Assembly (NCBI GenBank): GCA_030272585.1
Contig: BSYQ01000008.1
Location: 5,890,001-5,954,000, forward strand
From: Bryopsis sp. KO-2023
Taxonomy: Eukaryota; Chlorophyta; Ulvophyceae; Bryopsidales; Bryopsidaceae
Direction: 5' to 3'
Length of the DNA: 64,000 nucleotides
Every line of letters begins with the position of its first letter. The stretch's first letter is position 1. Below the pieces are notes generated by a model. That model ran no database searches. It was not told the origin of the DNA and saw only the letters and a list, made by a program, of their open reading frames with translations. This document shows positions 1 through 10,887 of the stretch, piece after piece. Both the position numbers and the translations under genes were made by a program.

Positions 1-1430
1 CCACGCGATACAAGTCGTTCAACGGCGTTGCGAACTCAACTATCTGGACGTCGTCACAACGCAATCCGCCAAAGTGAGCCAGCTACCCAGAAAATCTGTA
101 TTATCACGAGTAGTGTATAAGCCCTGGCACCCTTGTGTCCAGCTCCCGGTCGTGTCACAATCAGTGCACCAAATTTCGTTGTTTATAGACCTCGGATATA
201 TCATTTGGAAGTCAACCGATAGAGTAGTCGCGTCCGCTCGAACTTTTGCGCGCTTTCTGGATCCGCCCCTCACAGGGTCACCATCCACAACGCGCTGTAC
301 GCTCGATAGGCGACTCACGAGTTGTCGCCCACCAGCAGCTCTCCACTTAGACCGTAAAAATCGAAACTGTCCGCCAACTTCTTGAGAACTGTGAGAAGAT
401 TTTCGTTCGTCCGCGAAAAAGCACCATCCCCCCAACCGACCGCACTTACCACTCGTTCGTTCCCCGAACGTCAAAATGTGAAGGTGTGAAAAAAATCGGT
501 CGATCTCACATGCGCGCCCGTGCCACGACGACCCACCACACCGAGACCGAGTCGCGTTGTCCCCCTGCAATCGCGCGAGTCGCAGGTTTGAGCGAAAAGT
601 ACATTTTTTCGCGAACCTCGGAGTTTCAAATCAGGAGGTACGCCGACCTCAGTACAGAGACATATCTTTTCAATCATAGATTTGTCCCAATGATTTGCCC
701 CAAATAGCCCTCAGCAAGCGCAGGCGATCAATTGCGAGGCGAGCAACACTGGTGAGTGGGAAGAGGAGTGGGTTGGAAGGGATTCGTAAGACTCTATTGC
801 TGTTCCTCTCGCGACATTTGTCAAAGCTTTGCCTGGTGGAGGGGCTATGACCAAGTGTGAGCGCCGTCAACGTACGTACAGTGGTACTTTGCACGTTCGC
901 AGTAGCGTTCCAATGGGTACCAGAGTGGACAGATCTATTTACGAAGCAGTGGCGACTGTTGAATCACGGCATTGGGCGGCGGGAACATCGTTCTGACACC
1001 ATTCTGTCGAAAACAACCAACACTTTCCCGTCCGTTTCACGCAGTGACACCAACCCAGCAGTTGTGTGTCAGAACCCACACCCCCTGCTGCAACAACAAC
1101 AATATTCACATGCGTACAAACCACCTTCCTCCCACCACACTTTCTCCTCTGAACTGCCATTTTCGCTATTGGTCAGGCACCGGGGCAACTACATCAGCAT
1201 GCGTTCCAAAACTACATGCATTTTTCACATCCGTCTTCGGAAGAGTTGCTGGCGATGCAACGTCGCAGCGCTCGCTTGCGGCTTGGGTACTGAAGTCTTT
1301 CGACGTATCGATTGCTGGTACCAGATCATCAAGGCGCAGTTCTCTACTGACACCCTTGCTTCCCGATTAAATGCAAGAGCATTTTTTTTCGTTCTCGACT
1401 GACTCCACCCAAATAAGTCCAAAAACATGT
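1..1430. other. No recognisable gene
   Basis: Open frames of up to about 176 codons occur on both strands, but none resembles a known family and none has a convincing splice pattern. The stretch is richer in CG dinucleotides than the host-gene region on the right. It could be intergenic DNA or the edge of an old repeat; I cannot assign it. Confidence 0.4.
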
Positions 1431-2101
1431 GTGATGCATATTTCGTTCAACGAAGCAAGCTGTTTTCGTTGCTACACTCGCCCTTTCATCGGCGACTGAT
1501 GTGGAATCATCGCATCGTGTGGCACCAGTGTGGCCTTCAGCATACAGGGTTTTTTCCTCGCACGCACGAAACTTTTTTGAGTAGATATATATCTACTCAA
1601 GCATCTACTCAAGCATATATGCTTGTGGCGATAAGAGTTCAGTGCAGCACATTCGTTGTGGTGGATTTTTGTTGATACATGGTTTCGTTAGCGCTATAAT
1701 ATGCTTTTTGGCCCATTCGTACCATGGCGTCGGTCTACACCAACTCTTTTCGCCTCGATGCTTGTATTTGTTCTGAACGCCAACGTTGGCGTTAACGAGG
1801 CTGGTTTCCATGAACGGAGTTTCCAACACCCAGTGAATGAATGAGCTCTACTTTTTTGGCCGTTCCACATAAGAGCAACACTATAGGAAATTCGCTGAAT
1901 ACGTTGTAAACAATCGCATGGTTAATGACATCATTAACGTTGTTCTACACCCCTTTTGCATGGTTGTTTTTCATCGTTGTGGAGTGCACATTTAACAATG
2001 CTGGTTTTTTTAGCACCCACATCCAGCCGGCGAATCACGCAGAAGGCCCGGTTAGCATGGTTGACGTCTTTTCGAAATGACATGGCTGAGTGCTTCATTT
2101 G

Positions 2102-3259
2102 CAACGATGCATGTTACAACGTAGACAGGCCTCTGAGCACGGAAGAATGTGCACTCCACAACGATGCATGTTACAACGTAATCAGGCCTCTGAGCACGGA
2201 AGAATGTGCACTCCACAACGATGCAGTTCACAACGGAGACAGGCCTCTGAGCACGGAAGAATGTGCACTCCACAACGATGCAGTTCACAACGTAATCAGG
2301 CCTCTGAGCACGGAAGAATGTGCACTCCACAACGATGCATGTTACAACGTAATCAGGCCTCTGAGCACGGACGAATGTGCACTCCACAACGATGCATGCT
2401 ACAACGGAGACATGCCTCTGAGCACGGAAGAATGTGCACTCCACAACGATGCATGTTACAACGCGGACAGGCCTCTGAGCACGGAAGAATGTGCACTCCA
2501 CAACGATGCATGTTACGTAGACAGGCCTCTGAGCACGGAAGAATGTGCACTCCACAACGATGCATGTTACAACGTAATCAGGCCTCTGAGCACGGAAGAA
2601 TGTGCACTCCACAACGATGCATGCTACAACGGAGACATGCCTCTGAGCACGGAAGAATGTGCACTCCACAACGATGCATGTTACAACGCGGACAGGCCTC
2701 TGAGCACGGAAGAATGTGCACTCCACAACGATGCATGTTACGTAGACAGGCCTTTGAGCACGGAAGAATGTGCACTCCACAACGATGCAGTTCACAACGT
2801 AATCAGGCCTCTGAGCACGGAAGAATGTGCACTCCACAACGATGCATGCTACAACGCGGACAGGCCTCTGAGCACGGAAGAATGTGCACTCCACAACGAT
2901 GCATGTTACAACGCGGACAGGCCTCTGAGCACGGAAGAATGTGCACTCCACAACGATGCATGTTACGTAGACAGGCCTTTGAGCACGGAAGAATGTGCAC
3001 TCCACAACGATGCAGTTCACAACGTAATCAGGCCTCTGAGCACGGAAGAATGTGCACTCCACAACGATGCAGTTCACAACGTAATCAGGCCTCTGAGCAC
3101 GGAAGAATGTGCACTCCACAACGATGCATGTTACGTAGACAGGCCTCTGAGCACGGAAGAATGTGCACTCCACAACGATGCATGTTACAACGTAATCAGG
3201 CCTCTGAGCACGGAAGAATGTGCACTCCACAACGATGCATGTTACAACGCGGACAGGCC
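2102..3259 (+). repeat. 57-bp satellite array, about 20 units, with a 225-bp higher-order repeat
   Basis: About 20 head-to-tail units of 57 bp (some 54 bp) each contain the words CAACGATGCATG, AGGCCTCTGAGCACGG and GAATGTGCACTCC. The order 57+57+57+54 recurs every 225 bp at least three times, giving a higher-order repeat. Because 57 and 54 are multiples of three and the unit lacks stops, long open frames appear in several frames, including one of 460 codons from 1956. I treat these as by-products of the repeat rather than as a gene. Confidence 0.9.
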
Positions 3260-3285
3260 TTTTCACGATGATTTGTCAGCACTTT

Positions 3286-3535
3286 GCAACGTTGATTGTA
3301 ACAACGATGAAAGGCTTTATCACACTGTTGGTTGCTGATTTTGCAACGTCGATTGTTACAACGGGGAGAGGCTTTGTCACACTGTTGGTTGTGCACTTTG
3401 CAACGTTGATTGTTACAACGGGGAAAGGCTTTCTCACACTGTTGGTTTTTGGTTTTGCAACGTTGATCGTTACACCGGGGAAAGGCTTTGTCACACTGTT
3501 GGTTTTGGGTTTTGCAACGTTCTTTACAAAACATC
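3286..3535 (+). repeat. Diverged edge of the same 57-bp satellite
   Basis: Four to five further units begin GCAACGTTGAT at 3286, 3343, 3400, 3457 and 3514, again exactly 57 bp apart. They keep the main array's skeleton (CAACG, then TGTTACAACG, then AGGC, then CAC and GTGCACT) but differ in sequence. This is the usual picture of older units surviving at an array edge while the core homogenises. Confidence 0.8.
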
Positions 3536-3684
3536 ATATCAATAAAACATCATATTGCTAGCAGACTAAAAATGAAATAAGGGTCACTCCCTGCCATCCC
3601 AACTCACAAATGAAAACATGAAAAGACGAAATATCGAACTGCATGTTAATTCTGGATTAACAGATAAGAATCTCCTCCAGCTCT

Positions 3685-4140
3685 CTACTGGAGGCAGAAG
3701 CACTGGTTTTTCTTCCCATCTTGAAAAGACCTTCTTGTATTCTTCTCATAACTGTAGTCATTATTTCTGATCCATGGACCATTCTTGCAACCGTCTTTTG
3801 AATAGTTACAGAGCCTCCTCTTGAATCTTCTCGCACAGCAAGAAGCACCAACACCACGGCAAGCCTCCAACTGCTTCACTCCACCACAAGCATTTCCAAC
3901 GACAGTGGTTGCACCTTCTGTCACTGATGAAGAATCCCCCGCACAAAAGCTTTCAGCTGCAACTGTGCCCTCCTTTGTGTATGCAGAAGCAGTTGTGGAT
4001 GCGAACGTGACAAATTGGTCTGAAACGGTCGACTCCACTGGCTCCTCCCCACCAATTACAATAACCAAGACCCCAGCTGATTTTGCTGCCGAAATGGCCA
4101 TATCGGTCAACAAGTCAGGCATATACACCTGGGGAAATGA
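3685..4140 (-). CDS. Possible terminal exon of an unidentified gene
   Basis: An open stretch on the minus strand follows an acceptor-like CCCCAG near 4140 and encodes a Ser/Thr/Val/Ala-rich segment followed by a basic, Cys-rich tail. A second frame overlapping its 3' end (stop near 3657) also stays open, so the true end is unclear. I could not find a phase-consistent join to the candidate exons upstream. No family is recognised. It may be the 3' end of the proline-rich gene at 4456-4770 or chance open sequence. Confidence 0.25.
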   Translation of the reverse strand, partial: SFPQVYMPDLLTDMAISAAKSAGVLVIVIGGEEPVESTVSDQFVTFASTTASAYTKEGTVAAESFCAGDSSSVTEGATTVVGNACGGVKQLEACRGVGASCCARRFKRRLCNYSKDGCKNGPWIRNNDYSYEKNTRRSFQDGKKNQCFCLQ

Positions 4141-4455
4141 TAAAGAAAGAAAAACCTGAAATAAATTTAAAAATGAACACGGAAGAGTGTAATAGTTTTA
4201 ATTAGTTTTAGTTTTAGTTTTAATTTAACAAGTGTGGTGGAACCAGACCAAACCTGTTACAGTGGCAAGCGCTACAAAACCATAAAGAAAGGATAGTCTC
4301 AATAGAACATCGCAGTTCAGGATAACCCCCACAATTTCAAATAACATCTGCTTCTTGCGACTTTTCAAATGCCTGCAAAAATCAAAGGCATTGGTTAATG
4401 ATCTTCCATGCATACACATCAAGGGATCTATCATATGAAGGACAGAACAGAGTGC

Positions 4456-4770
4456 CTAGTTGTCGTACTGGTTTCTCTGGAGTTTCCTCTGGTTGCTGAA
4501 CTGGAGCCTCAGGCTTCTCTTCTGGAACCTCAGCAGGCTTCTCCGGATTCTTAACTGGAGCTGGTTCTGCAGGTTTCTCCACAGGGCTTCCAGGAACAAA
4601 AGAACCAGTGGCCTTTGCTGGGGCATAGGCTCCAGTTGACTTAGCTTGGGCACCTGACACCTTTGCCTCTGGCCTTGCAGAAACTGGTGCTGGAGGTAAA
4701 GGAGCAGGAGGGGGAGGAGGTGGGGCAGGTTTAGGCTCATCAATTACCACTGTTGTACCACTCGGGAATT
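4456..4770 (-). CDS. Proline/glutamate-rich coding exon (unidentified)
   Basis: The minus strand encodes a low-complexity stretch. It has a run of about six prolines, then Ala/Pro/Lys-rich sequence, then repeated Pro-Glu-Lys-Pro units such as EKPAE and EETPEKP. There is an acceptor-like site near 4755-4770 and a possible donor GTACGA near 4468. A nearby minus-strand stretch at about 4250-4375 could encode a hydrophobic helix, but the splice phases do not connect cleanly. The composition suggests a linker or extensin-like region. Function unknown. Confidence 0.35.
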
Positions 4771-5060
4771 ACAGCATCCCGGAGTAGGTGCTGGCCTTGT
4801 GGCTTCGGATCATGTCTCCGGTGCTGATGTGGATTCTCTCTATCTATCCCTCATCGGTGGAATCCGGCTGACCATGCGTTACAGGTGGAATTGAACGAGT
4901 TTTTCGCTTCCGTCAGTTTTTTCACTTCTCCCCTAGTTGCACCTGGTCACAGTCACCGCTGTTTGAAAGGCACTTTTGCCACTTTCAAAAGTTTACATTT
5001 TTTTTTTTCCGATTTCCTACAGCTCATAGAAAGAAGAAGAGGTAGTGCTTTGAGCGCTAG
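4771..5060. other. No gene seen
   Basis: No supported coding exon. Contains short T-rich runs and no obvious repeat or transposon end. Confidence 0.4.
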
Positions 5061-6160
5061 ACAACCGATAGGTTTATTATGGGTCATATTTTTCTGTATC
5101 CACACCTTGGCTTCTTTACTTCGTTCTCCTCGGCACCCAAACTGCCTTCGGCCTGGCCTGTTCTGTCGGATTCTTCCTACAGCTGGCATCGAAGGTCCAC
5201 CTACTACAAATGCACAGCAATTTCCCCATTAGTTTAACAAACTTAAATCAAATCTTTGCCATTCCTACTCTGCTTTCTCTTTTTACTTTCTTTTTGAAAA
5301 AAAGCACACTGAAGTCATGTCCTTTCCCTGGAAGAGTTTTTTCAATTCTTTTTCTCAGAAACACCCTGATTGATAATATCATACTTCTGTGCAGCAAGTG
5401 GGTTTCAAAAATTGATGTGCAGATACCTCACAACACCAGGGAGGCTAAACATAGCATCTTGATGCCTGCAGGCCATTAATTGGAAGTCAGACCTCCAGGG
5501 GGGAAGCCGATCTCTGGCAGACATCCGGCTAATCCTACCTCTGTCTTGTACCCGGCTGCGAAGGGGATCGATAACGCAAACTCCAGCAGGACCCAATTAT
5601 TGTCGTGGCCGTCACGTATCTCCCTATGCTGCTGGCCCAAAGGCCACAGAGCTATGATGCGACGAATCTACACACAAAAATCCCCTGAGAATTAGAAACT
5701 GACCCCAGCAGCTGAAGAAATACTGGGAGGGACATTGCTGTTGGCTTCAAGAAAAATGCCAGTTTCAGACATGCGACCTGAAGATGTGAACGACAAACCA
5801 GCGATGGGGGTTGGAAATTATGGGCAGCAAGATTTGCAACACGTTGGAATACCTGGACATAGCCGACATACATAAACAGGGAATTGAGCAGCATTCTTCC
5901 CACCAAGTGCAAAGGATTTTCTGTGACCAAGAACGTTATCATCCTTGTACAGACTGACTGATTATGGAGTTGACAATTTCACTCACGTAGTTGACTTGGG
6001 ATGTCCGGACAGGCGAGGGTCACAATCCAGCATACATGTGGGAAATCACTCAAACGCATGGTTCTGAAGTTTCGTGAACTGCATCCAGACCCTGCCACAT
6101 CCTCATAGGGAATTACTATTCTGACGCCCCTTCCCCCCCCCCCCCAAAAAAAAGAAGGGA
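5061..6160 (-). other. Exon-like pieces on the minus strand, gene not identified
   Basis: Several stretches are open and bounded by good splice sites. About 5533-5677 encodes roughly 45 residues including the segment DGHDNNWVLLEF, with acceptor TGTGTAG and donor GTAGGA. About 5109-5205 encodes an Arg/Gly-rich piece. About 5985-6110 ends at a GTGAGT donor. The NW-x-LLEF pattern faintly recalls the RRM of nucleoporin NUP35, but flanking motifs are missing and the phases do not give a continuous protein. Together with the proline-rich exon at 4.5 kb this may be one minus-strand host gene, or decayed remains. Confidence 0.25.
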
Positions 6161-6499
6161 TAGAGAAAGAGCAGCCCTGCCAACTGGTACCTTCACAACA
6201 GAATCTTCGCACTTGTAGATGCACACCGTTTGTCGGGGGTTGGCGTTCTTGAGGACGACTTCCTGTTGCTTTTATGATTTTCCACGGTCCATTTCCTATC
6301 CATTATCAACCCCGTTTTTCCAGCCTACAGTCCATCGTAATTTCACAAGCACCAGACCTGACCTTGAAAGAAAAAATCCAAAAACCTCACCCCACAAAAA
6401 AACCCAACCAGCAGCCCTGTTTCTTGCCTGTTCAGAGGGGAGTTCGAGAACAGAACTGGTGTACTGAAAAAAAAAACATATAACAAAATTAAACAATAG

Positions 6500-6872
6500 A
6501 TCACTCCCACCAGCCACCTCCCACCCAACACCGGTTCCAGGTTGCGACCTCTGTGGTGGTTCGCATGGTGTTCTGTGAGGTGGGCAAGCCGGAGGACATA
6601 CGCACCAGAGGTTGTGAACCATCTCCTTTGGTTCCAGCGGGACCCCCTTTTTTCGGCAGCAGATGTTGGAGCCAAAACGTTCGTTCACCTACGAAACCAC
6701 CATTGGCGCGAGGGGCCCCCAAATCGTAAGCCGTCCGAGAACAACCCTTCCAACGCTCAGGCTCAAACCAGAAAGAAGCGTCGATGGTCCACGGAAGCTC
6801 ACAGCTTTTTCCCTTGAGGCGACCGCAAAAGCACGCCGGCAAAGAACGACATCGTCGAATCGACATTGTAAG
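6500..6872 (-). other. Unassigned open stretch sharing about 26 bp with position 25513
   Basis: On the minus strand, an ATG inside CTTACAATGTCGATTCGA opens a frame of roughly 70 codons before splice-like signals. The same word of about 26 bases occurs on the plus strand at about 25513-25538, just left of the large DNA transposon. The product is not recognised. It could be a first exon of a gene family or part of a dispersed repeat. Confidence 0.3.
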
Positions 6873-6918
6873 ATCAAGGTCTGTGACGCTCCGAAAACGC
6901 ATTCGGCACAACTACTAA

Positions 6919-7161
6919 GAGCATCCCCACCGCGGAACTCATCCTCATCTCAACTCGCGCACGTGCGAGCGACTCGCGACTATCGTTACGAATTTACGTG
7001 ATTTCGAGCTGAGGAAATGAGGCCGGCCTAATTTCGAGTTACCGAAATGAGGTCGGCCTCACTTTCTCAGCTCGAAAATCACGTAAATTCGTAACGATAG
7101 TCGCGAGTCGCTCGCACGTGCGCGAGTTGAGATGAGGATGAGTTCCGCGGTGGGGATGCTC
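6919..7161. mobile_element. Fold-back MITE, 243 bp, TSD TAA (Tourist/PIF-Harbinger-like)
   Basis: The two halves are near-perfect inverted copies of about 105-110 bp. They begin GAGCATCCCCACCGCGG and end with its complement, around a short loop rich in GGCCGGCCT-type words. The element is flanked on both sides by TAA (6916-6918 and 7162-7164), which fits the three-base TWA target preference of PIF/Harbinger elements. No coding capacity. Confidence 0.8.
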
Positions 7162-7194
7162 TAATTCTTCATTCGCGCAGCAACTGAAGATAGA

Positions 7195-7426
7195 AGGGAT
7201 GTTGCGCAAAACTACGTAGCTCCCAATTTACGCAGCCACGTCACGTACGACAGCGTAATTTCGCTGAAATACAGGTTTTCTACGTACGTATTTTGACTCT
7301 TTTCAAACAGGACTCCGTTTAACAACGGATCCTTGTCAGCATCCGTGAAAATTTCCGCGAAACTACGCTGTCGTACGTGACGTGGCTGCGTAAATTGGGA
7401 GCTACTTAGTTTTGCGCAACATCCCT
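7195..7426. mobile_element. Fold-back MITE, 232 bp, TSD probably AGA
   Basis: Inverted arms of about 70 bp start AGGGATGTTGCGCAAAACTA and end with the complement CGCAACATCCCT, separated by about 90 bp of spacer. The direct repeat AGA flanks it (7192-7194 and 7427-7429). It lies only 33 bp from the previous MITE. The superfamily is unclear because the TSD is short and not TWA or TA. Confidence 0.7.
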
Positions 7427-7429
7427 AGA

Positions 7430-7998
7430 GTCGCACTGAATTACCGCAGAGTCTGTCTACGGCAACTGAGTCGGACTACGCCAACTTTGAATGTTCTATC
7501 AAAAACTCGGTATCTGAACTGCGACGCACTGAAACTATCGTCACCCAAGAAGTCGGCTAAGACCAGTCGCACTAACAATCATCACTACCCGAGAGTCACA
7601 GTCTCGATTCCTTTTAACAACGAAAAACCTAAGACCAGGCATCTGAATGCAACACGAGTCAAAGTCGACGGAGACACCCGCTAAGAGGGCCTTGCTCCCG
7701 AGAGTGAGACAAAAAGTGGAGTCCCCTGGAGGGTGGTCGCTAAGAGACCATGGCCTAAGGGGACTCTGGAGACTGAGCTGGAGAAGAGAGAAACACAAAA
7801 CGCAAACACCAAAAACGAAGGGAGACACTCAGAGGAGAGGTCGGCTCCTCTGAGTGGAGAAAAACCTCCTAAGAGAAGGGCAGCACCTTCTTTTACTATT
7901 CTGACTCCACTCCTATTTCCCTCTAGAATTAAAGTTTGATCAGAAACAATCTTATTTTGAATAAGGACACTCAGAGACACAAGAATAATAGCAAGAGA
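7430..7998. other. Host sequence left of the chromovirus; no gene
   Basis: Small open frames only. This stretch and the one beginning at 24735 are the two sides of the chromovirus insertion site. Neither side shows a recognised family. Confidence 0.4.
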
Positions 7999-8003
7999 AT
8001 ATT

Positions 8004-8366
8004 TGTAAAGAGACGCGGGGTTATAAGACAATAGAACTTTTACAAACACGAACACCTGGTCCAAAGGCCTAGAGCCTTAAGACCGGCCAACCGTTGACCC
8101 GGGTTCGAATCCCGTCAACGGTCACAACCGTAACTGGCTGTAACTTCCATTCACGTGACCCCGGACTACACCGTCCGGATACAGTCACACATACAGTCAT
8201 CCGTTCCATCACACCTCACTCATTACGTCATGGGTCAGGCGGCTACATAACCGACCTAACCGACATGACAACCGTAGCACATGGTTCGCACTTGCGACCG
8301 TTACTATACTCGACACTGAGAGGTCCCGGGATCAAATCCCACCTCTCGTACTTTAGAACTGTCACA
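8004..8366 (-). repeat. Chromovirus LTR (3' LTR) with two tRNA-like modules
   Basis: 363 bp, bounded TG and CA. Two modules resemble tRNA halves. About 8055-8123 has the B-box word GGGTTCGAATCCC inside a hairpin CCGTTGAC/GTCAACGG. About 8280-8348 has GGGATCAAATCCC inside a GAGAGGT/ACCTCTC stem, with a TGGTTCGCA A-box-like word upstream. The second LTR copy carries both modules at the same offsets. Confidence 0.88.
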
Positions 8367-8686
8367 AGACTCCCCCTGACCTTAGAAATCTGGACCCCAG
8401 ACCTAAGGTCACCAACTAAGCACATACAGACTCCAGCAAGAAAGAATAGAGCACTTCCCCATAAGCTAAAAGGAAAAATCCCAAAGACCCTCCAGAAAGC
8501 AAAAAGGAAAAGCCCCATCTGAAAGACCATCCCAAAGACAGTAGAAAAAGAAACAGCTGATCTGGTCTCAGCACTAACACCATCTCCCCTGAACCCCCAA
8601 CAATCATAGACTGAAATCTTTCTCTCATTCCCATGTCTCTTCAGAGATATCTCTCATTTACTCACTATTCAGCTCTTGAAGTCCTC

Positions 8687-9293
8687 TTATCTCCACTTCC
8701 AAACCTTCTTCTCCTGCTCTGTTGCTTCCAAATGATTCTGCTGGAAGTATGCTGCTGCAACATCTGGACAGTTCTCCAGGTTCCTGATAGGCTCCCAGCT
8801 ATCATGGCCCCTGTCATATCCTTGCCATCTGATTAAGAATTCCCTTGCAATTCTCCCCCTTCCTCTGCCTCTCTTGACTTCTCTATGATCCAATATCCTC
8901 TCCACATGGAACTCTGTGTTTCCATCAATGATTTCAGGTGGAACTGGGTTGGGTTTCCTTTCCCCATACTGTCCATCCTGATGAAATCTTCTCAGCTTGG
9001 AGATGTGGAAGACTGGATGCAGACTCCACTACTGTGGGACTTCCAATTCATAGGCCACCTGACCCACTCTCTTTAGCACTCTGAATGGCCCCACATATTT
9101 GGGTCCAAGCTTCTTGCATCTGTCCCCAGCCAGCTTCAGGTCTTTGGTACTGAGGAGGACCATGTCATCCACCTTGAACTCATCTATTCTTCTGTGTTTG
9201 TCAGCATTCTGCTTCTGTCTGTTCTGAGCTCTGGCAATGCATGTCTTGGCCACCTCCACATCCATCCTCAGGTCATTCAAAATCTCATCTACA
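8687..9293 (-). pseudogene. Chromovirus integrase C-terminus and chromodomain
   Basis: The minus strand encodes the integrase C-terminal barrel-like region (including LLSTKDLKLAG and KLGPKYVGPFRVL) followed by a chromodomain with FLIRWQGYDRGHDSWEP. In chromoviruses this domain directs integration to particular chromatin, by family knowledge. It is separated from the rest of pol by the LARD insertion at 9299. Confidence 0.85.
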
Positions 9294-9298
9294 CCTCT

Positions 9299-9893
9299 TG
9301 TAACGGTTGGTTATCGCAGCACTCGAGCTGGAACTACAAGAGTCGTTGCCATGCTTCCTGCAGCTGAAAAAGGGAAGGTTGCAAGAGTGCAACGTGTAGG
9401 AGCAGCGTGCGAGAGTGCGGCGTGTAGGAGTGCAGCGTGCAGCGGTGCAGCGTGCAGCGGTGGATGCAGCGTGCAGCAGTGCAGAGGTGCAGCGGTGCAG
9501 CGGTGTAGAGGTGCAGAGGTGCAGAGGTGCAGTAGTGCGACACCCTTGGAGTCACGACTACAACCAAGCTCGATGGAGTTTGATGGATGATGATGTGGCA
9601 GCCATCAAAGTCGAGTTGTCAATTGAACGTGTGAGTTCTCGTGGAATAGGGGCACGTTCACAGTTGAGGTGGCAAGGAGATGTGTGAATTCCTAGTGAAT
9701 AGTGACACGTCGACAGGAACAAGGGTTTGATGCGCTGTGGCGCTAGGGTATAAGAGTGTGGAAGGAAAAGGTCGTTGTATCTTCTTTATAACTTTATTCG
9801 TGTAAGGAAGTTCTATCTAACGAGACGCTTGAGGAAGGCACTCGTCCTCCTCTAGGAGGGCGAGGGGACCTTGAAAAAAGTAGCCTCGTTTCA
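9299..9893 (+). repeat. LARD 5' LTR
   Basis: 595 bp, starting TGTAACGGTTGG and ending CTCGTTTCA. It contains a GCAGCG/GCAGAGGT-rich stretch at about 9415-9535 of degenerate trinucleotide-like repeats. A TATA-like GGTATAAGAG lies near 9747, followed by CTTTATAAC. Confidence 0.92.
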
Positions 9894-10887
9894 TTGGTTT
9901 CGGAGCGAAGGCGCAATAAGTGTCACTTATTGTGCGACCCTGTTTGAGAAGTGGAGGTGTCGCTGAAGGCGCGACCACAAGAGAAGAACGCGAGCACCTT
10001 TGGGAGGTACTCGAGTATGGACGACTAAGACGCTGAAGAACACGAGCGTCGCAAAGGAAAGAGGCCACCCACCACAAGTGACCCTTTGGACGGGATTGGG
10101 AAAGCGATCTACAGTGGTGATGGTGGTAGCAGCGAAAGCGTGCTTTGAAAAAGCCTTGAAAAGGTGATCGCCAGCGAGGTCGACAAGGAAGACGACCCGC
10201 GAAAGCAAGCTTCGAAGAAGCCTTTAAAAGGTGATCGCCAGCGAGGACGACAAAGAAGACGGCCCAGGGCCAGAAGTGTCGTCGCCGAACCTGTCTCTGA
10301 CTACTGGTGTTCGAGTTTCTTGAACAGAAGTGTCGAAGAGACTTGACCAAGCCTGCACTACGTGAAAGTGACGAATGAGCATGACAGCGCAAGTTCGTGG
10401 AAGCCCAACAGTGTGACCTTCCAAGAGAGTCGCAGGTCGTGAGGAACGACTGCGCAGTGTGACCCAGCAAGAGAGTCGCAGATCGTGAGGAACAACTGCG
10501 CAGTGTGAGCTAGCTTTCGTGTCAACTGGAGCAACTGGAGCATGCGAAGTTTTGGGGGCTGAGGTCGTACCATGACAAGTCGTCAGCGACGACCCCCCTT
10601 TCTCACAGCAGTCAACTGCAAGTGACTGGCTCGCCCAAGTCGCGTGGGTCGCTAGAGAGCGCCCACCCAGTCGCTGGGATCAGCGCAAGGCTGACAAGCG
10701 AAAGATCTCACACCCTACAGGGGTAACCTAAGATCTGAGGTTTTCCTCTTTTGAGGATCCCGAAAAGGCAAAGCAGAAAAGCAGCTGTTCAGGCTTCGCT
10801 TAAGGTTCAAAGAGGTCGTTAGACCCTCTGGAAGCACCTATTGGCTGGTCGCTATCGAGCGCCAGGTCAATGAGGCTTTGCTTGAGA

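Larger units (their letters stand above)
1430..3545 (+). mobile_element. Fragment or short derivative of the CATGGTT/CAACG DNA-transposon family
   Basis: The motif CATGGTT occurs at about 1679, 1918, 1959 and 2056, with many CAACG/CGTTG words. Around 2080-2110 the sequence matches the left edge of the large transposon near 25575-25605 (both read CATGG-TGAGTG-TTCATTTGCAACGATG, with few differences). A 57-bp tandem array follows directly. No transposase coding is visible here, so this looks like a non-autonomous derivative or broken end. The left border is a guess. The right border lies near 3535, where the last repeat unit ends. Confidence 0.55.

Noticed and set aside
1956-3338. 460-codon open frame encoding 19-residue repeats
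   Set aside because: It is an effect of the satellite: the 57- and 54-bp units are multiples of three without stops, so long frames open on both strands. No conserved domain or independent support.
9334-9567. Identical small frames in both LARD LTRs
   Set aside because: They lie inside LTRs, derive from the GCAGCG-type repeat stretch and have no protein features.
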